Source: Agromyces bracchium
Lineage (GTDB): Bacteria > Actinomycetota > Actinomycetes > Actinomycetales > Microbacteriaceae
Direction of reading: 5' to 3'
Length of the DNA: 64,000 nucleotides
Assembly (NCBI RefSeq): GCF_009709675.1
Contig: NZ_WMLB01000017.1
Coordinates: 124,001 to 188,000, forward strand
The notes under the pieces: generated by a model
Database searches by the model: none
The model's input: the letters and a program-made list of their open reading frames with translations, nothing else
What the model was told of the DNA's origin: nothing
Position numbers and translations under genes: made by a program
Part shown: one piece after another, positions 10,012 to 18,819 of the stretch
How positions within the stretch are numbered: position 1 is the first letter of the stretch
How the letters are laid out: each line of letters starts with the position of its first letter

Positions 10012-10090
10012 GCGCCGAGTGATACCGCTGCCGCCGAGTGATGCAGGTGCGCCGGCATCACTCGGCGGCAGGTGCATCACTCGACGGCGG
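10012..10090. repeat. Nested hairpin with four CGAGTGAT/ATCACTCG copies
   Basis: Arms 10028-10044 and 10055-10071 are a perfect 17-bp inverted repeat with a 10-nt loop. Further copies of the same core flank them on the outside (GCCGAGTGAT near 10013 and ATCACTCG near 10075), so the whole unit is a nested palindrome. It could end the MFS transcript, though no T-run follows, or be an intergenic repeat family. Confidence 0.6.
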
Positions 10091-10129
10091 TCGGCGCAGC
10101 GGACGGGCGCGTCGGCGAGCCGGGGTACG

Positions 10130-10135
10130 TAGACT
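10130..10135 (+). promoter_or_regulatory. TAGACT -10-like hexamer of nucS (leaderless)
   Basis: TAGACT ends 6 nt before GTG 10142 and there is no Shine-Dalgarno sequence; the transcript very likely starts at the start codon. Confidence 0.5.
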
Positions 10136-10141
10136 CGTCGG

Positions 10142-10837
10142 GTGCGTCTCGTCATCGCCCGCTGCTCCGTCGACTACGCCGGCCGGCTCTCGGCGCACCT
10201 GCCGCTCGCGACCCGCCTGCTCATGGTGAAGGGCGACGGGAGCCTGCTCGTCCACTCCGACGGCGGCAGCTACAAGCCGCTGAACTGGATGAGCCCGCCC
10301 TGCACGCTCGCCGCGGCGGAACCCGACGACGACCAGCGCGCGGCGGGCGTCACCGAGGTGTGGAAGGTCACGCACGCGAAGACCGCCGACCAGCTCGTGG
10401 TGTCGATCCATGAGGTGCTGCACGACTCCGCACACGACCTCGGCGTCGACCCCGGGCTCGTGAAGGACGGCGTCGAGTCGCACCTGCAACGGCTGCTCGC
10501 CGAGCAGATCGAGCTGCTCGGCGAGGGCTGCCGGCTGGTCCGCCGCGAGTACATGACGGCGATCGGCCCGGTCGACATCCTGGCGACGGATGCCTCGGGA
10601 CGCTCGATCGCGGTCGAACTGAAGCGTCGCGGCGACATCGACGGGGTCGAGCAGCTCACGCGCTACCTCGAGCTCATGAACCGCGACCCGCTGCTCGCGC
10701 CGGTCGCGGGCGTGTTCGCGGCGCAGGAGATCAAGCCGCAGGCGCGCACGCTCGCGGAGGACCGCGGCATCCGCTGCGTCGTGCTCGACTACGACGCCAT
10801 GAGGGGGGTCGAGAGCGGGCACGCGCGGCTGTTCTAG
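10142..10837 (+). CDS. nucS: Mismatch-specific endonuclease NucS/EndoMS
   Basis: Endonuclease of the non-canonical mismatch repair of actinobacteria and archaea; it cuts both strands at mismatches and depends on the sliding clamp. The 231 aa show an N-terminal DNA-binding beta barrel ([16 protein letters not shown]) and a RecB-like nuclease core with GPVDILATD and [14 protein letters not shown], which supply the Asp-Glu-X-Lys metal site. The C-terminus ends in ARLF, compatible with a clamp-binding tail. GTG start without RBS, leaderless promoter at 10130. Confidence 0.95.
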   Translation: MRLVIARCSVDYAGRLSAHLPLATRLLMVKGDGSLLVHSDGGSYKPLNWMSPPCTLAAAEPDDDQRAAGVTEVWKVTHAKTADQLVVSIHEVLHDSAHDLGVDPGLVKDGVESHLQRLLAEQIELLGEGCRLVRREYMTAIGPVDILATDASGRSIAVELKRRGDIDGVEQLTRYLELMNRDPLLAPVAGVFAAQEIKPQARTLAEDRGIRCVVLDYDAMRGVESGHARLF

Positions 10838-10915
10838 CCCGCTCCGGAGGCCGCGGACTCGCCCGCATTCAGCCCGCACACAGCATTCCCGAGTGTTCCT
10901 CGGATTTCGTGCGCC

Positions 10916-10921
10916 TAGTAT
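10916..10921 (+). promoter_or_regulatory. TAGTAT -10 box of the HAD gene (leaderless)
   Basis: TAGTAT ends 6 nt before GTG 10928, with no RBS between; close to the consensus TATAAT. Confidence 0.5.
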
Positions 10922-10927
10922 GACGCG

Positions 10928-11614
10928 GTGACTTCCCTCCTCCCCGCAGCGACCGTCGCGCCCCCGCGCGAGTGGTCCGCCGTGCTGTTCGACCTCGACG
11001 GCACGATCATCGACTCCGCGAGCGAGATCATGGACTCCCTCGCCCACATGTTCACCGAGATGGGCGTGCCCGTGCCCGACCGCGAGACGCTGCGCTCCTA
11101 CGTCGGCCCGCCGCTGCTCGACAGCCTCCGCATGACCGCCGGCTTCAGCGACGTCGACGCGTGGGAGGCCCTGAACGTCTACCGCGACCACTACGACGAC
11201 CACCTCCTGCACTCCCCCGTCTTCCCCGGCGTCGAGGGCGTCCTGCAGGGCCTCCAGGCCGCCGGCCTCCCGATCGCGCTCGCCACGAGCAAGCCCGAGT
11301 CGATGGCGCGGCAGGTGCTCGCGCACACCGGCCTCGACCGGTACTTCACCGTCATCGCCGGCGCGAGCGACGACGAGGCGCGAAGCACGAAGGCCGACGT
11401 GGTCGCCGAGGCGCTGCGCCGGCTGCGCGACCTCGGCATCGACACGTCGGAGGCCGTAATGGTCGGCGACCGCGGGTACGACACCCTCGGTGCGGCCGCG
11501 CACGACGTGCCGACGATCCTCGTCGAGTGGGGCTACGGCTCCCCGGCCGAGGCGGGCGACGCCATCGCCGTCGTGCACTCGGCCGACCAGTTGCGCGGCC
11601 TGCTCATCGGCTGA
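10928..11614 (+). CDS. HAD superfamily phosphatase (phosphoglycolate phosphatase-like)
   Basis: A 228-aa class I HAD hydrolase. Motif I is FDLDGTIIDS (about residues 20-29, first Asp is the nucleophile), a helical cap follows, motif II is ATSKPE, motif III the Lys in STKADV and motif IV VMVGDRGYD. This pattern is shared by phosphoglycolate and related small-molecule phosphatases; specificity cannot be fixed by sequence. GTG start, leaderless. The next gene starts nearly 400 bp away, so it is monocistronic. Confidence 0.88.
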   Translation: MTSLLPAATVAPPREWSAVLFDLDGTIIDSASEIMDSLAHMFTEMGVPVPDRETLRSYVGPPLLDSLRMTAGFSDVDAWEALNVYRDHYDDHLLHSPVFPGVEGVLQGLQAAGLPIALATSKPESMARQVLAHTGLDRYFTVIAGASDDEARSTKADVVAEALRRLRDLGIDTSEAVMVGDRGYDTLGAAAHDVPTILVEWGYGSPAEAGDAIAVVHSADQLRGLLIG

Positions 11615-12007
11615 CGGCTGCGGCACCGGCGAGCCGGAGGCATCCGCTCGCCGCTGCACCGGCTCGCCGCCGCACCAGCGTGGCGCACCAGCGTGGCGCT
11701 GCACCTCCGCGCCGCTGCACGCGCGTGCATGAGAATCCGCCGGACAGGCGCGTGAGAACGACCGTCGGCCGGATTCGCATGCGGCACGCTTTCCGACGGA
11801 TGCTTCGGCCTCGGCCGGTTCCGTCGAAGCATCCGTCGCTGCGGCCTCTTCAACGCGAGAGAACCTCGATAGCAACGATTCGGGTTCCACTCCTTCCGGA
11901 GCCTTCCCTCCGCCCCCGCATGGGGGGCAGGATGCCGGGTACGTCCGCCCACCGGCGGACGACGTCGTGTCCCGCGGTCACCGTCGCGGGCACTCGGAGG
12001 GAGAAGC
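11615..12007. other. Intergenic region before the M6 protease
   Basis: No coding sequence I can support. It holds a perfect 13-bp tandem duplication (GCACCAGCGTGGC at 11672-11684 and 11685-11697), a CGTCCGCC/GGCGGACG hairpin near 11942-11961 and, at its end, a GGAGGGAG ribosome-binding site for the protease. The promoter is probably in the less GC-rich stretch around 11860-11885, but I cannot pick boxes with confidence. Confidence 0.5.
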
Positions 12008-14812
12008 ATGTCAGGGAAGACCAGCCGCGCGCGTCGTCGCGTGGTTGCGACGCTCCCCGTGCTCGCACTCGCGGCCGCCGGCTTGGCGACCGTGGGAACG
12101 AGCACGGCGACCGCCGCGCCGGCACCGGTCATCGGTGCCGATGAGTACTACATGAACTACGCCGCACCGCGTGCGGAGGCCGCGTTCGAGACCGACGAGG
12201 CGCTCGACGCGACCGTCGACGGCGCCGCCGCGAAGGCCGGGGCCGTCAGCGGCTCGGTGGCCGAGCAATCGGCCGCGCTCGACGAGAAGTACGCGCAGGG
12301 CAACCCGGCCACGGCACGCCAGCTGGCCAAGCTCGAGGCGAAGTCGATCACGACCGGCAAGAGCCCGAAGGCGCTGAAGAAGGCGAAGTCGACGCAGGAG
12401 GCCAAGCTCCTGACGATCCTCGTCGAGTTCAACGACCAGGCGAACGACGACTTCACCGACAGCTGGGTGCCCGAGTACTGGGGCGCCTCGACCTGCAAGC
12501 CCGGCGAGGTCGTCAACGGCCCGCTGCACAACAACATCCCGAACCCGGCGGACTACCCGCTCGAGGACAACAACTCGATGTGGGTCGAGGACTTCTCCCC
12601 CGAGCACTTCGACACGATGCTCTACACCGATGAGGGCATCACCGAGCGCGTCCGCCCCGACCTCACCGGTCCCGACGGCAAGCCCGGCATCGACATCTCG
12701 GGCTACACCATGAAGTCGATGTACGAGGAGATGTCGCGCGGCGCCTACACCGTCACCGGTGAGGCGACGCAGTGGGTCACCCTGCCGCACTCCGAGGGCT
12801 GGTACGGCGCCACGCGCTGCTTCCTGAACGACGAGGGCGAGTACGAGGCCGGCGCCTACCAGGGCATGCAGGGCCACCCCGACAACCCGATCGGCGCCAA
12901 CGCACTGCCGATCGACGCCGTGGCCGCCCTCGCCGAGGCGCAGCCCGACTTCCCCTGGGCCGACTACGACATCGAGGACCAGTCCGACCGCGATGGCGAC
13001 GGGAACTACTACGAGCCCGACGGCGTGATCGACCACGTCGTGCTCGTGCACGCCGGCGAGGACAAGTCCGGCGGCGGCGGCGCCGAGGGCACGTACGCCC
13101 TCTGGGCGCACTCGTCGGCGGTCGCCGGTGGCGCAGACATCCCCGGCACCGACCTCAAGCTGTCGAACTACATCGTGCAGCCGGAAGACTCGGGCGTCGG
13201 CGTGTTCGCGCACGAGTACGGCCACGACCTCGGCCTTCCCGACCTCTACGACGTGTCCGGCGCCGGCAGCTCCGACGTCGACTTCTGGGACCTCATGTCG
13301 TCGGGTTCGCACTCCGGCCCGATCTTCCAGTCGATGCCGACCCACATGGGCCTCTGGGACAAGTGGGTGCTCGGCTGGGCCGACCCCGAGGTCGTGAACC
13401 CCGGCGACGACACGCGGACCATCAAGGTCGGCCAGACCTCGCGCCCCAAGAAGGGCACCGAGGACGGCATCAAGGTCAACCTGCCCGACAAGGTGATCAC
13501 GCTCGCCGAGCCGCACAGCGGCGAGGAGATGTGGTACACGGGCGCCGACCAGGACTGGGCGGACATCCGCCTCTCGCGCACCATCGCGGACGTGCCGGCC
13601 GACGCCACCCTCTCGATGTGGAACAACTACGTCATCGAGGAGGACTGGGACTACGGCTTCGTCGAGGCCTCGACCGACGGCGGCTCCTCGTGGAGCGAGC
13701 TCAAGGTCTACGCGGCCGACGGCTCCGAGGCGTCGACCCCCGACGGCTACGCCGACCCGAACGGCCGCATGAGCGACTACGGCGGCAAGAAGTACGGCCT
13801 CACGGGCGACTCGCACGGCTGGGTCGAGCAGCACGTCGACCTGTCGGCGTACGCCGGCCAGACCATCCAGGTCCGCCTCCGGCTCGCGACCGACGCCGCC
13901 TACCAGGACCGCGGATGGTTCGCGGACGACTTCGCCCTGAAGAGCGGTGACACCACCATCTGGAGCGACGACGTCGAGTCGGGCGAGAACGGCTGGACCG
14001 CCGAGGTCGACACCTTCGTCGACACGACCGGCCCCGGCTGGCGCATCGACACGGGCACGTCGGTCAAGGCGCAGTACTACCTCGTCGAGTGGCGCAACTT
14101 CGACGGCTTCGACGAGGGCCTGAAGTACGGCTACAACAGCGTCTACAGCGACGGCGCCTGGAAGGTCGAGAAGCTCGCCTACAACGCGCCGGGCGCCCTG
14201 GTCTGGTACCGCGACACCACGTACGGCAACTCGAACCAGATCCTCTCGAACGAGGCGGCGCTGCCGAGCTACGGCGCGAAGGGCGGTCTGCTCATCGTGG
14301 ACAGCCACTTCGACCCGCTGCAGCGCACCGGTGCGGCGGCCGACGCCGACCCGACGACGCTGAACGTGATGCCCTCGCGTGCGCAGTCGTCGAACGCGGC
14401 GTTCGGCCTGACGAAGACGCACCCCTTCACGGAGTGCTTCACGGGGGCCGACCTCACGGTGGAGTACTGCACCGACGTCCCCGCCCTCCCCGCGGTGAGC
14501 ACCTTCACCGACGACCAGGGCTGGGTGCCGGGCTTCGCGGTCCGTCCGTCGGACGGCGCGCTGTTCTACCGCGACCGCGACGCCTCCGTGGTCGTCCCGT
14601 CGGTGGGCAACGCTCCCTACTCGGTCCCGCTGTACTACCTCGACGGCACGCCGGCGACCGACTACTACGGGCTCGACATCGGACTCGGGCCGTTCGGCTC
14701 GGGTGACCCGGCCGACGACGGCGTGGGCTACGGCACCGTCATCTCGGTGAAGAAGGCCCTGACCGGCAACACCGCGGCGCTGATCGAGGTGACCCCGCCC
14801 ACGGCGGGCTGA
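12008..14812 (+). CDS. Secreted M6 family metalloprotease (immune inhibitor A-like)
   Basis: Large exported zinc protease of 934 aa. Signal peptide: RARRR, a hydrophobic core and TATAAPAP near residue 37. An alpha-helical propeptide follows, then the catalytic domain with HEYGHDLGLPDLYD (HEXXHXXGXXD; His402, Glu403, His406) and the downstream DLMSSGSH Met-turn-like segment. The C-terminal half has MAM/jelly-roll-like stretches (ADIRLSRTIADVPADATLSM, SGENGWTAEVD). M6 peptidases degrade host or environmental proteins. RBS GGAGGGAG before the ATG; a strong hairpin follows the stop. Confidence 0.92.
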   Translation: MSGKTSRARRRVVATLPVLALAAAGLATVGTSTATAAPAPVIGADEYYMNYAAPRAEAAFETDEALDATVDGAAAKAGAVSGSVAEQSAALDEKYAQGNPATARQLAKLEAKSITTGKSPKALKKAKSTQEAKLLTILVEFNDQANDDFTDSWVPEYWGASTCKPGEVVNGPLHNNIPNPADYPLEDNNSMWVEDFSPEHFDTMLYTDEGITERVRPDLTGPDGKPGIDISGYTMKSMYEEMSRGAYTVTGEATQWVTLPHSEGWYGATRCFLNDEGEYEAGAYQGMQGHPDNPIGANALPIDAVAALAEAQPDFPWADYDIEDQSDRDGDGNYYEPDGVIDHVVLVHAGEDKSGGGGAEGTYALWAHSSAVAGGADIPGTDLKLSNYIVQPEDSGVGVFAHEYGHDLGLPDLYDVSGAGSSDVDFWDLMSSGSHSGPIFQSMPTHMGLWDKWVLGWADPEVVNPGDDTRTIKVGQTSRPKKGTEDGIKVNLPDKVITLAEPHSGEEMWYTGADQDWADIRLSRTIADVPADATLSMWNNYVIEEDWDYGFVEASTDGGSSWSELKVYAADGSEASTPDGYADPNGRMSDYGGKKYGLTGDSHGWVEQHVDLSAYAGQTIQVRLRLATDAAYQDRGWFADDFALKSGDTTIWSDDVESGENGWTAEVDTFVDTTGPGWRIDTGTSVKAQYYLVEWRNFDGFDEGLKYGYNSVYSDGAWKVEKLAYNAPGALVWYRDTTYGNSNQILSNEAALPSYGAKGGLLIVDSHFDPLQRTGAAADADPTTLNVMPSRAQSSNAAFGLTKTHPFTECFTGADLTVEYCTDVPALPAVSTFTDDQGWVPGFAVRPSDGALFYRDRDASVVVPSVGNAPYSVPLYYLDGTPATDYYGLDIGLGPFGSGDPADDGVGYGTVISVKKALTGNTAALIEVTPPTAG

Positions 14813-14832
14813 TCCCGAGCGACCCGAACCGG

Positions 14833-14866
14833 CGAGGCGCCGGCCCCAGCGGGGGTCGGCGCCTCG
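14833..14866 (+). terminator. GC hairpin after the M6 protease gene
   Basis: Arms 14833-14847 and 14852-14866 pair over 15 bp (one G-T) with an AGCG loop, 21 bp after the stop codon. There is no U-tract, as is usual in this clade. Confidence 0.6.
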
Positions 14867-14926
14867 TCGCGTGTCAGGACTTCACCGAGCAGGGCGGGGC
14901 GCGGCGGCGGCGCGGCGACCGCTGCG

Positions 14927-15649
14927 TCAGCTGCGAGCGGATGCGGGGTGGGCGAGCAGCCCGTCGAGCAGGCGCTCGAGGCCCCACGCGAACCGGGCCG
15001 CCGGGTCATCGGCGAGCTCGCGCGAGCGGTCGCCGAGCGGGAACGTCTCGGCGTCGTCCCAGAGCGTGGCGGATGCCGCCGGCGCGGCCTCGATGTCGGC
15101 CGGCACGGGCGCTCCGGCGGCGCGCTCCACCTCGGCCGCGTCGAACGCGACGGCGCCGAGCACGTGCACCCGGACGGCGTGCGTCGCGCGCCCGGCCTGG
15201 ACGGGGTCGAGCCCGGCGTCGGTGAACGCCCCGAGCAACCGCTCGTCGAGGCGCCGGGCGTTGGGTCCGTCGAGTGGGGTCGCGAGCAGCAGCCCGACGG
15301 CGCCGGGCCGCTCGACGAGGATCGAGCGCAGGCCCTCGGCGAGGGTGACGATCCGCGTGCGGGCCCTGGCGGCGCTCGCACCCGGACCGGCTGCATCGCC
15401 GGCGTTCGAGGATGCCGCGGCCGCGGCATCCGCCCCACGGGTATCGAGACGGCCGAGCACCTGCTCGACCATGCCCGCGAGCAGCGCGCCCTTGTTCGGG
15501 TAGTAGGTGTACATCGCCGTCGGCGTGAGCCCGAGCACGCCCGCGACGCCGCGGACGGAGACGGCCTCGAACCCCTTCGCCTCGAGCAGCCCGAAGGCGG
15601 CGTCGAGGATCTCTGCGTGCGTGAGGCTGCGTCGGGGTCCGGGTCTCAT
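14927..15649 (-). CDS. TetR family transcriptional regulator
   Basis: A 240-aa TetR protein: helix-turn-helix at about residues 10-55 (LTHAEILDAAFGLLEAKGF, VLGLTPTAMYTYYPNKGALL) and a longer ligand-binding domain rich in Ala. Start ATG 15649 has GGAAGG 4 nt upstream; earlier in-frame starts would add sequence overlapping the divergent kinase promoter. A pseudo-palindrome 25 bp upstream is its likely operator, in the region shared with the divergent PfkB kinase gene. Confidence 0.88.
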   Translation of the reverse strand: MRPGPRRSLTHAEILDAAFGLLEAKGFEAVSVRGVAGVLGLTPTAMYTYYPNKGALLAGMVEQVLGRLDTRGADAAAAASSNAGDAAGPGASAARARTRIVTLAEGLRSILVERPGAVGLLLATPLDGPNARRLDERLLGAFTDAGLDPVQAGRATHAVRVHVLGAVAFDAAEVERAAGAPVPADIEAAPAASATLWDDAETFPLGDRSRELADDPAARFAWGLERLLDGLLAHPASARS

Positions 15650-15673
15650 GTGGCCTTCCGTAGGGGACTCGAC

Positions 15674-15687
15674 ACACCGTACAGTGT
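15674..15687. promoter_or_regulatory. Pseudo-palindrome ACACCGTACAGTGT, candidate TetR operator
   Basis: 14-bp dyad (5 of 7 pairs symmetric, outer ACAC/GTGT perfect) between the divergent TetR and PfkB genes. It contains TACGGT on the minus strand, a possible -10 of the TetR gene, so binding would autoregulate. Confidence 0.5.
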
Positions 15688-15804
15688 TACGCCGACCGGG
15701 GCCGCGAGCGCGGGCGCGTGGACGCGGACGCCGCCCCGTGGCACGCTGGGGACGGATCGCCGGTGACTCCCCCGTCCCGGCCCTCGGACAGGGAGGTCGA
15801 GCGG

Positions 15805-16764
15805 ATGACGCAGCCGAACGCCGCACGGATCACGGTCGTGGGCGACGCCCTGATCGACGAGTTGCGCGACCCCACGGGCTCCCGCGAGTTCGTCGGCGGC
15901 GCCGCGCTCAACGTCGCGGTCGGCCTCGCGCTGCTCGGCGAGCGCGTCACCCTCGTCGCGATGCTCGGCGACGACGAACCGGCGACGCGCATCCGCGCCT
16001 TCCTCGCCGACTACGACGTGCAGCTGGTCGAGAGCCCGTCGGCGCTCGGGACCTCGCGGGCCGTCTCCGACCGGAGCGAGGGCGGCGAGCCGCGCTACGT
16101 GTTCAACGACGCCGCTCGGCATCGTCGGTTGTCATTCGACGCGGCGACGCTCGAGGCGCTCGGCGACGCCGACCTCGTCGTCGTGAGCTGCTACCCGTTC
16201 GACGACGCCGAACAGGTCGACGCATTGCTCGACGCGGTCGCCGACCCCGAGCAGCGGCTCATCGTCGACGGCAACCCGCGCGAGGGGATGCTCCGCGACC
16301 GGGACGCGTTCCTCGCCGCGTTCGAGCGTGTCGCCGCCCGCTCGCTGCTCGTGAAGGCCGGCGACGAGGATGCGGAGCTCCTCGCGCGCGAACCGCTCGA
16401 TGCGTTCGTCGCGCGGCTCCGCTCGGGCGGCGGCGGCGGCGACGGCCGCGGCGGCAGTGACGACGGCCGCGGCGGCCCGGCCGTGCTCGCCACCGCGGGG
16501 CGGCGCGGCGCCGACGTGCACCACGGCGACCTCGAGGTCCACGCCGACATCGTCGACCTCCCCGGCCGGGTGATCGACACGATGGGGGCGGGCGACGCGA
16601 CGCTCGCGGCGATCGTCCACCACATCGCCCGTGACAGCGTGCCGACGGACTCGGAGGCCTGGCGCGAGGCGCTCGGCGAGGCGATGACCATCGCGGCGGC
16701 GACCGTGCGCCACGAGGGCGCACTGCTTCGCACGGGGGCGAGTTCGCCCGAACTCGGAAGCTGA
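15805..16764 (+). CDS. PfkB family carbohydrate kinase
   Basis: Ribokinase-fold sugar kinase, 319 aa. Landmarks: ITVVGDALIDEL at the N-terminus, the di-glycine substrate loop FVGGAALNVAVGLALLG, and the C-terminal ATP/anion-hole motif DTMGAGDATLAA with the catalytic Asp. A glycine/aspartate-rich insert (about residues 209-227, GGGGGDGRGG) sits before the ATP-binding strands and looks like an expanded simple repeat. Start ATG 15805 follows GGGAGG. Substrate probably a sugar or nucleoside, not determined. Confidence 0.88.
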   Translation: MTQPNAARITVVGDALIDELRDPTGSREFVGGAALNVAVGLALLGERVTLVAMLGDDEPATRIRAFLADYDVQLVESPSALGTSRAVSDRSEGGEPRYVFNDAARHRRLSFDAATLEALGDADLVVVSCYPFDDAEQVDALLDAVADPEQRLIVDGNPREGMLRDRDAFLAAFERVAARSLLVKAGDEDAELLAREPLDAFVARLRSGGGGGDGRGGSDDGRGGPAVLATAGRRGADVHHGDLEVHADIVDLPGRVIDTMGAGDATLAAIVHHIARDSVPTDSEAWREALGEAMTIAAATVRHEGALLRTGASSPELGS

Positions 16765-16781
16765 CCCGCCGAACGGGGGTA

Positions 16782-16812
16782 TTGCATCCGCCCCCGCACC
16801 GGGTCGTAGACT
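16782..16812 (+). promoter_or_regulatory. Candidate promoter of the sigma/anti-sigma fusion gene
   Basis: TTGCAT (16782-16787) and TAGACT (16807-16812) with a 19-bp spacer, slightly long. It would leave a leader of about 175 nt before the ATG at 16996. The rest of the 231-bp gap shows nothing else I can name. Confidence 0.3.
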
Positions 16813-16995
16813 CGGGCCAACCGCTGATGGCGACATCGGCGCGGTGCGCACCCCCGATCGGCGCCCACCCCCGCGGAACCCGATCTCGGCACCACGCCAC
16901 GCCGGAGGCGAGCCCCAGTTCCCCGGCGCGCGCCACGAGACGCCCGTCGGACGCCACGCGCCGACCCGCGCGAACGGCGCGACGAGAGGAGTGGC

Positions 16996-18774
16996 ATGCC
17001 CGATGCCGCCGGCGGCCATCCGGCCACCTCGCCGCTCGCGCTCCCCATCGTCGCCACGCCGACCGACGACCAGCTCGTCGCCTCGGCGCGCGCGGGAGAC
17101 GGCTTCGCCGGGTCGCGGCTCTGGCACCGCCACGAGGCGGCCGCCGCAGCAGCAGCGGCCGCGACCCCGGGATCGGCCGACGTCGAGTTCGTCGTCGAGG
17201 CCGCGGCGGCACGGTTCTCGGCCGCGATCCTCGCCGGCGATGCGCCGATCGGCGCGATGCGCCCGCACGTGCTCGCGGCCGTGCGCGAGGCCGCTGCCGC
17301 AGCCGATGGCCGCGGCGCGTCGGGTGTCGGCCCCGCTCTCGCGCTCCTCTCGCCCGCGGAGTGGTACCGGGCCGATCTTCCGGCCGGCCTCGATGACGGC
17401 GAGGCGATCGCGGTCGCATTCACCTCGCTCGGCTCCGCTGCGCAGGAAGCCGTCTGGCTCGCCGAGATCGACGGACTCCCATCGGTCGACCTCGCCGCCG
17501 AGCTCGCGCTCACTCCGACCGAGACCGAGGGACTCGTCGCGACCGCCCACGAGGGCATCCGGAACGCCTGGGTCCGCCAGGTCGCCGCCACGGTTCCGGC
17601 GGGCAGCGACTGCGACGGCGTGCTCGCCGAGGTCGGCGCTCCGGGTGCCGGAGGGCGCCGGATCCCCGGGCGAGTGCGGGCCCATATCGACACCTGCGAC
17701 GGATGCCGCGCCGCGGCGCTGCCCGCGGCGGCCCTCGCCCACCGGCTCGTCGGGCTCGTCCCGCTGCTCGTCCTCGGCGGCCCGTCCGGCATCGCGTTCC
17801 TCGAGGCGACCCGCGCGGGCTCGACGGCCGACGTCCTCGGCCCGATCCCTGCGGTCCCGCGTGAACGGGCGGCCTTCGCTGCGACCGTCGGTGCGACGGC
17901 GGGCGTGGCCGCAGGCACGGCAGGCGCGGCAGGCGCGGCGTCGGCTTCGGCGTCGATGACGGGCGCGGCGACTGCGACGACCCCCGCAGCGGGCGGCGCC
18001 GGAGCAGTGGTCGCGAACCTCGCCCGAACGGCGCGTCGCCGTCCCCGCACCGCACTCATCGCGACGTCCGCCACGCTCGCCGCAGCGGCCGCCGCGGTCG
18101 TGATCGTGGCGGCGATCTCCGGCGGGGTGCCAGGGCTCCGCTCGCTCGACTCGTCGGTCACCGCCGATGCCGGCTCGGCCGACATCTCGGCCCCTCCTGC
18201 CGCCGGGGCTCCCCCGGAGATCATCTCGACGGACGTTCCCGCCGATCCTGGGCCGACGCCCGACGGTGAAGATCCCACTGCGCCGCCGACGACGGCCGCG
18301 CCGGATGCGACCCCCGATGCAGCAGCCCCGCCCGTCGGCGCGGACTCGCCGGGAGCGGCCGATCCCGGGACGGGCTCCGACGCCGCTCCTGCGCCGCAGC
18401 CGGAGCCCGGAGGCCCGCCGGCCCCGACCCCCGACGACGGCGTGAGCACCCCGGTCGCCGGGCCGGGTCAGCCCGGAGGCGCGCTCTCGTTCACCCTCGG
18501 CGACCCGGGCGACGCCGGGTGGCGCCCGCTCACGGTCACCGGTCCGCCGGGCGCGTCGTTCACCGTCTTCGACAATGGCAGCGTGCTCATCCAGGGCGTG
18601 CTCGACGCGACGGGCACGGCGAACTTCGCCGTCCGCGGGTCCATCAACGGCCTCACGATCGGATACAGCTCGACGTCGGTCACCGCCGGCGGTGCCTCGA
18701 TCGACACCTCCAGTGCGAAGTCCTCCGACCCGGCAGCACCGCGCTCCCAACGCGGGGCCGTCGCTGCCGATTAG
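16996..18774 (+). CDS. Sigma-like / ZAS anti-sigma-like membrane fusion protein
   Basis: A 592-aa protein not matching a single known family. Residues 24-60 (DDQLVASARAGDGFAGSRLW) resemble the start of sigma-70 region 2; residues about 140-193 (FTSLGSAAQEAVWLAEIDG, ELALTPTETEGLVATAHEG) resemble region 4 with its HTH. Then comes HIDTCDGC (His230, Cys234, Cys237), the HX3CX2C zinc motif of ZAS anti-sigma factors, one transmembrane helix (about 353-375), a Pro/Ala/Asp-rich linker and an outer C-terminal beta-type domain (about 493-570). The region-2 core is degenerate, so it may no longer work as a sigma factor. RBS GAGAGGAG before the ATG. The next gene encodes a Tat-exported protein 45 bp downstream. 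Confidence 0.7.
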   Translation: MPDAAGGHPATSPLALPIVATPTDDQLVASARAGDGFAGSRLWHRHEAAAAAAAAATPGSADVEFVVEAAAARFSAAILAGDAPIGAMRPHVLAAVREAAAAADGRGASGVGPALALLSPAEWYRADLPAGLDDGEAIAVAFTSLGSAAQEAVWLAEIDGLPSVDLAAELALTPTETEGLVATAHEGIRNAWVRQVAATVPAGSDCDGVLAEVGAPGAGGRRIPGRVRAHIDTCDGCRAAALPAAALAHRLVGLVPLLVLGGPSGIAFLEATRAGSTADVLGPIPAVPRERAAFAATVGATAGVAAGTAGAAGAASASASMTGAATATTPAAGGAGAVVANLARTARRRPRTALIATSATLAAAAAAVVIVAAISGGVPGLRSLDSSVTADAGSADISAPPAAGAPPEIISTDVPADPGPTPDGEDPTAPPTTAAPDATPDAAAPPVGADSPGAADPGTGSDAAPAPQPEPGGPPAPTPDDGVSTPVAGPGQPGGALSFTLGDPGDAGWRPLTVTGPPGASFTVFDNGSVLIQGVLDATGTANFAVRGSINGLTIGYSSTSVTAGGASIDTSSAKSSDPAAPRSQRGAVAAD

Positions 18775-18805
18775 CAACCCGTTCCGAACGGTCGCCTCCG
18801 CGGGT

Positions 18806-18811
18806 TAGACT
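18806..18811 (+). promoter_or_regulatory. TAGACT -10-like hexamer of the secreted-protein gene
   Basis: TAGACT ends 8 nt before ATG 18820 and there is no RBS, so this gene has its own leaderless promoter even though it lies just behind the fusion gene. Confidence 0.45.
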
Positions 18812-18819
18812 CGCGATTC

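Noticed and set aside
12011-14422. Open frame of 803 codons on the strand opposite the M6 protease
   Set aside because: Composition is Arg/Val/Ala/Asp shadow sequence typical of GC-rich antisense frames; the plus-strand protein has a signal peptide, zinc motif and RBS.
16132-18777. Open frame of 881 codons opposite the PfkB and sigma-fusion genes
   Set aside because: Spans two unrelated plus-strand genes and contains no domain; a result of high GC.
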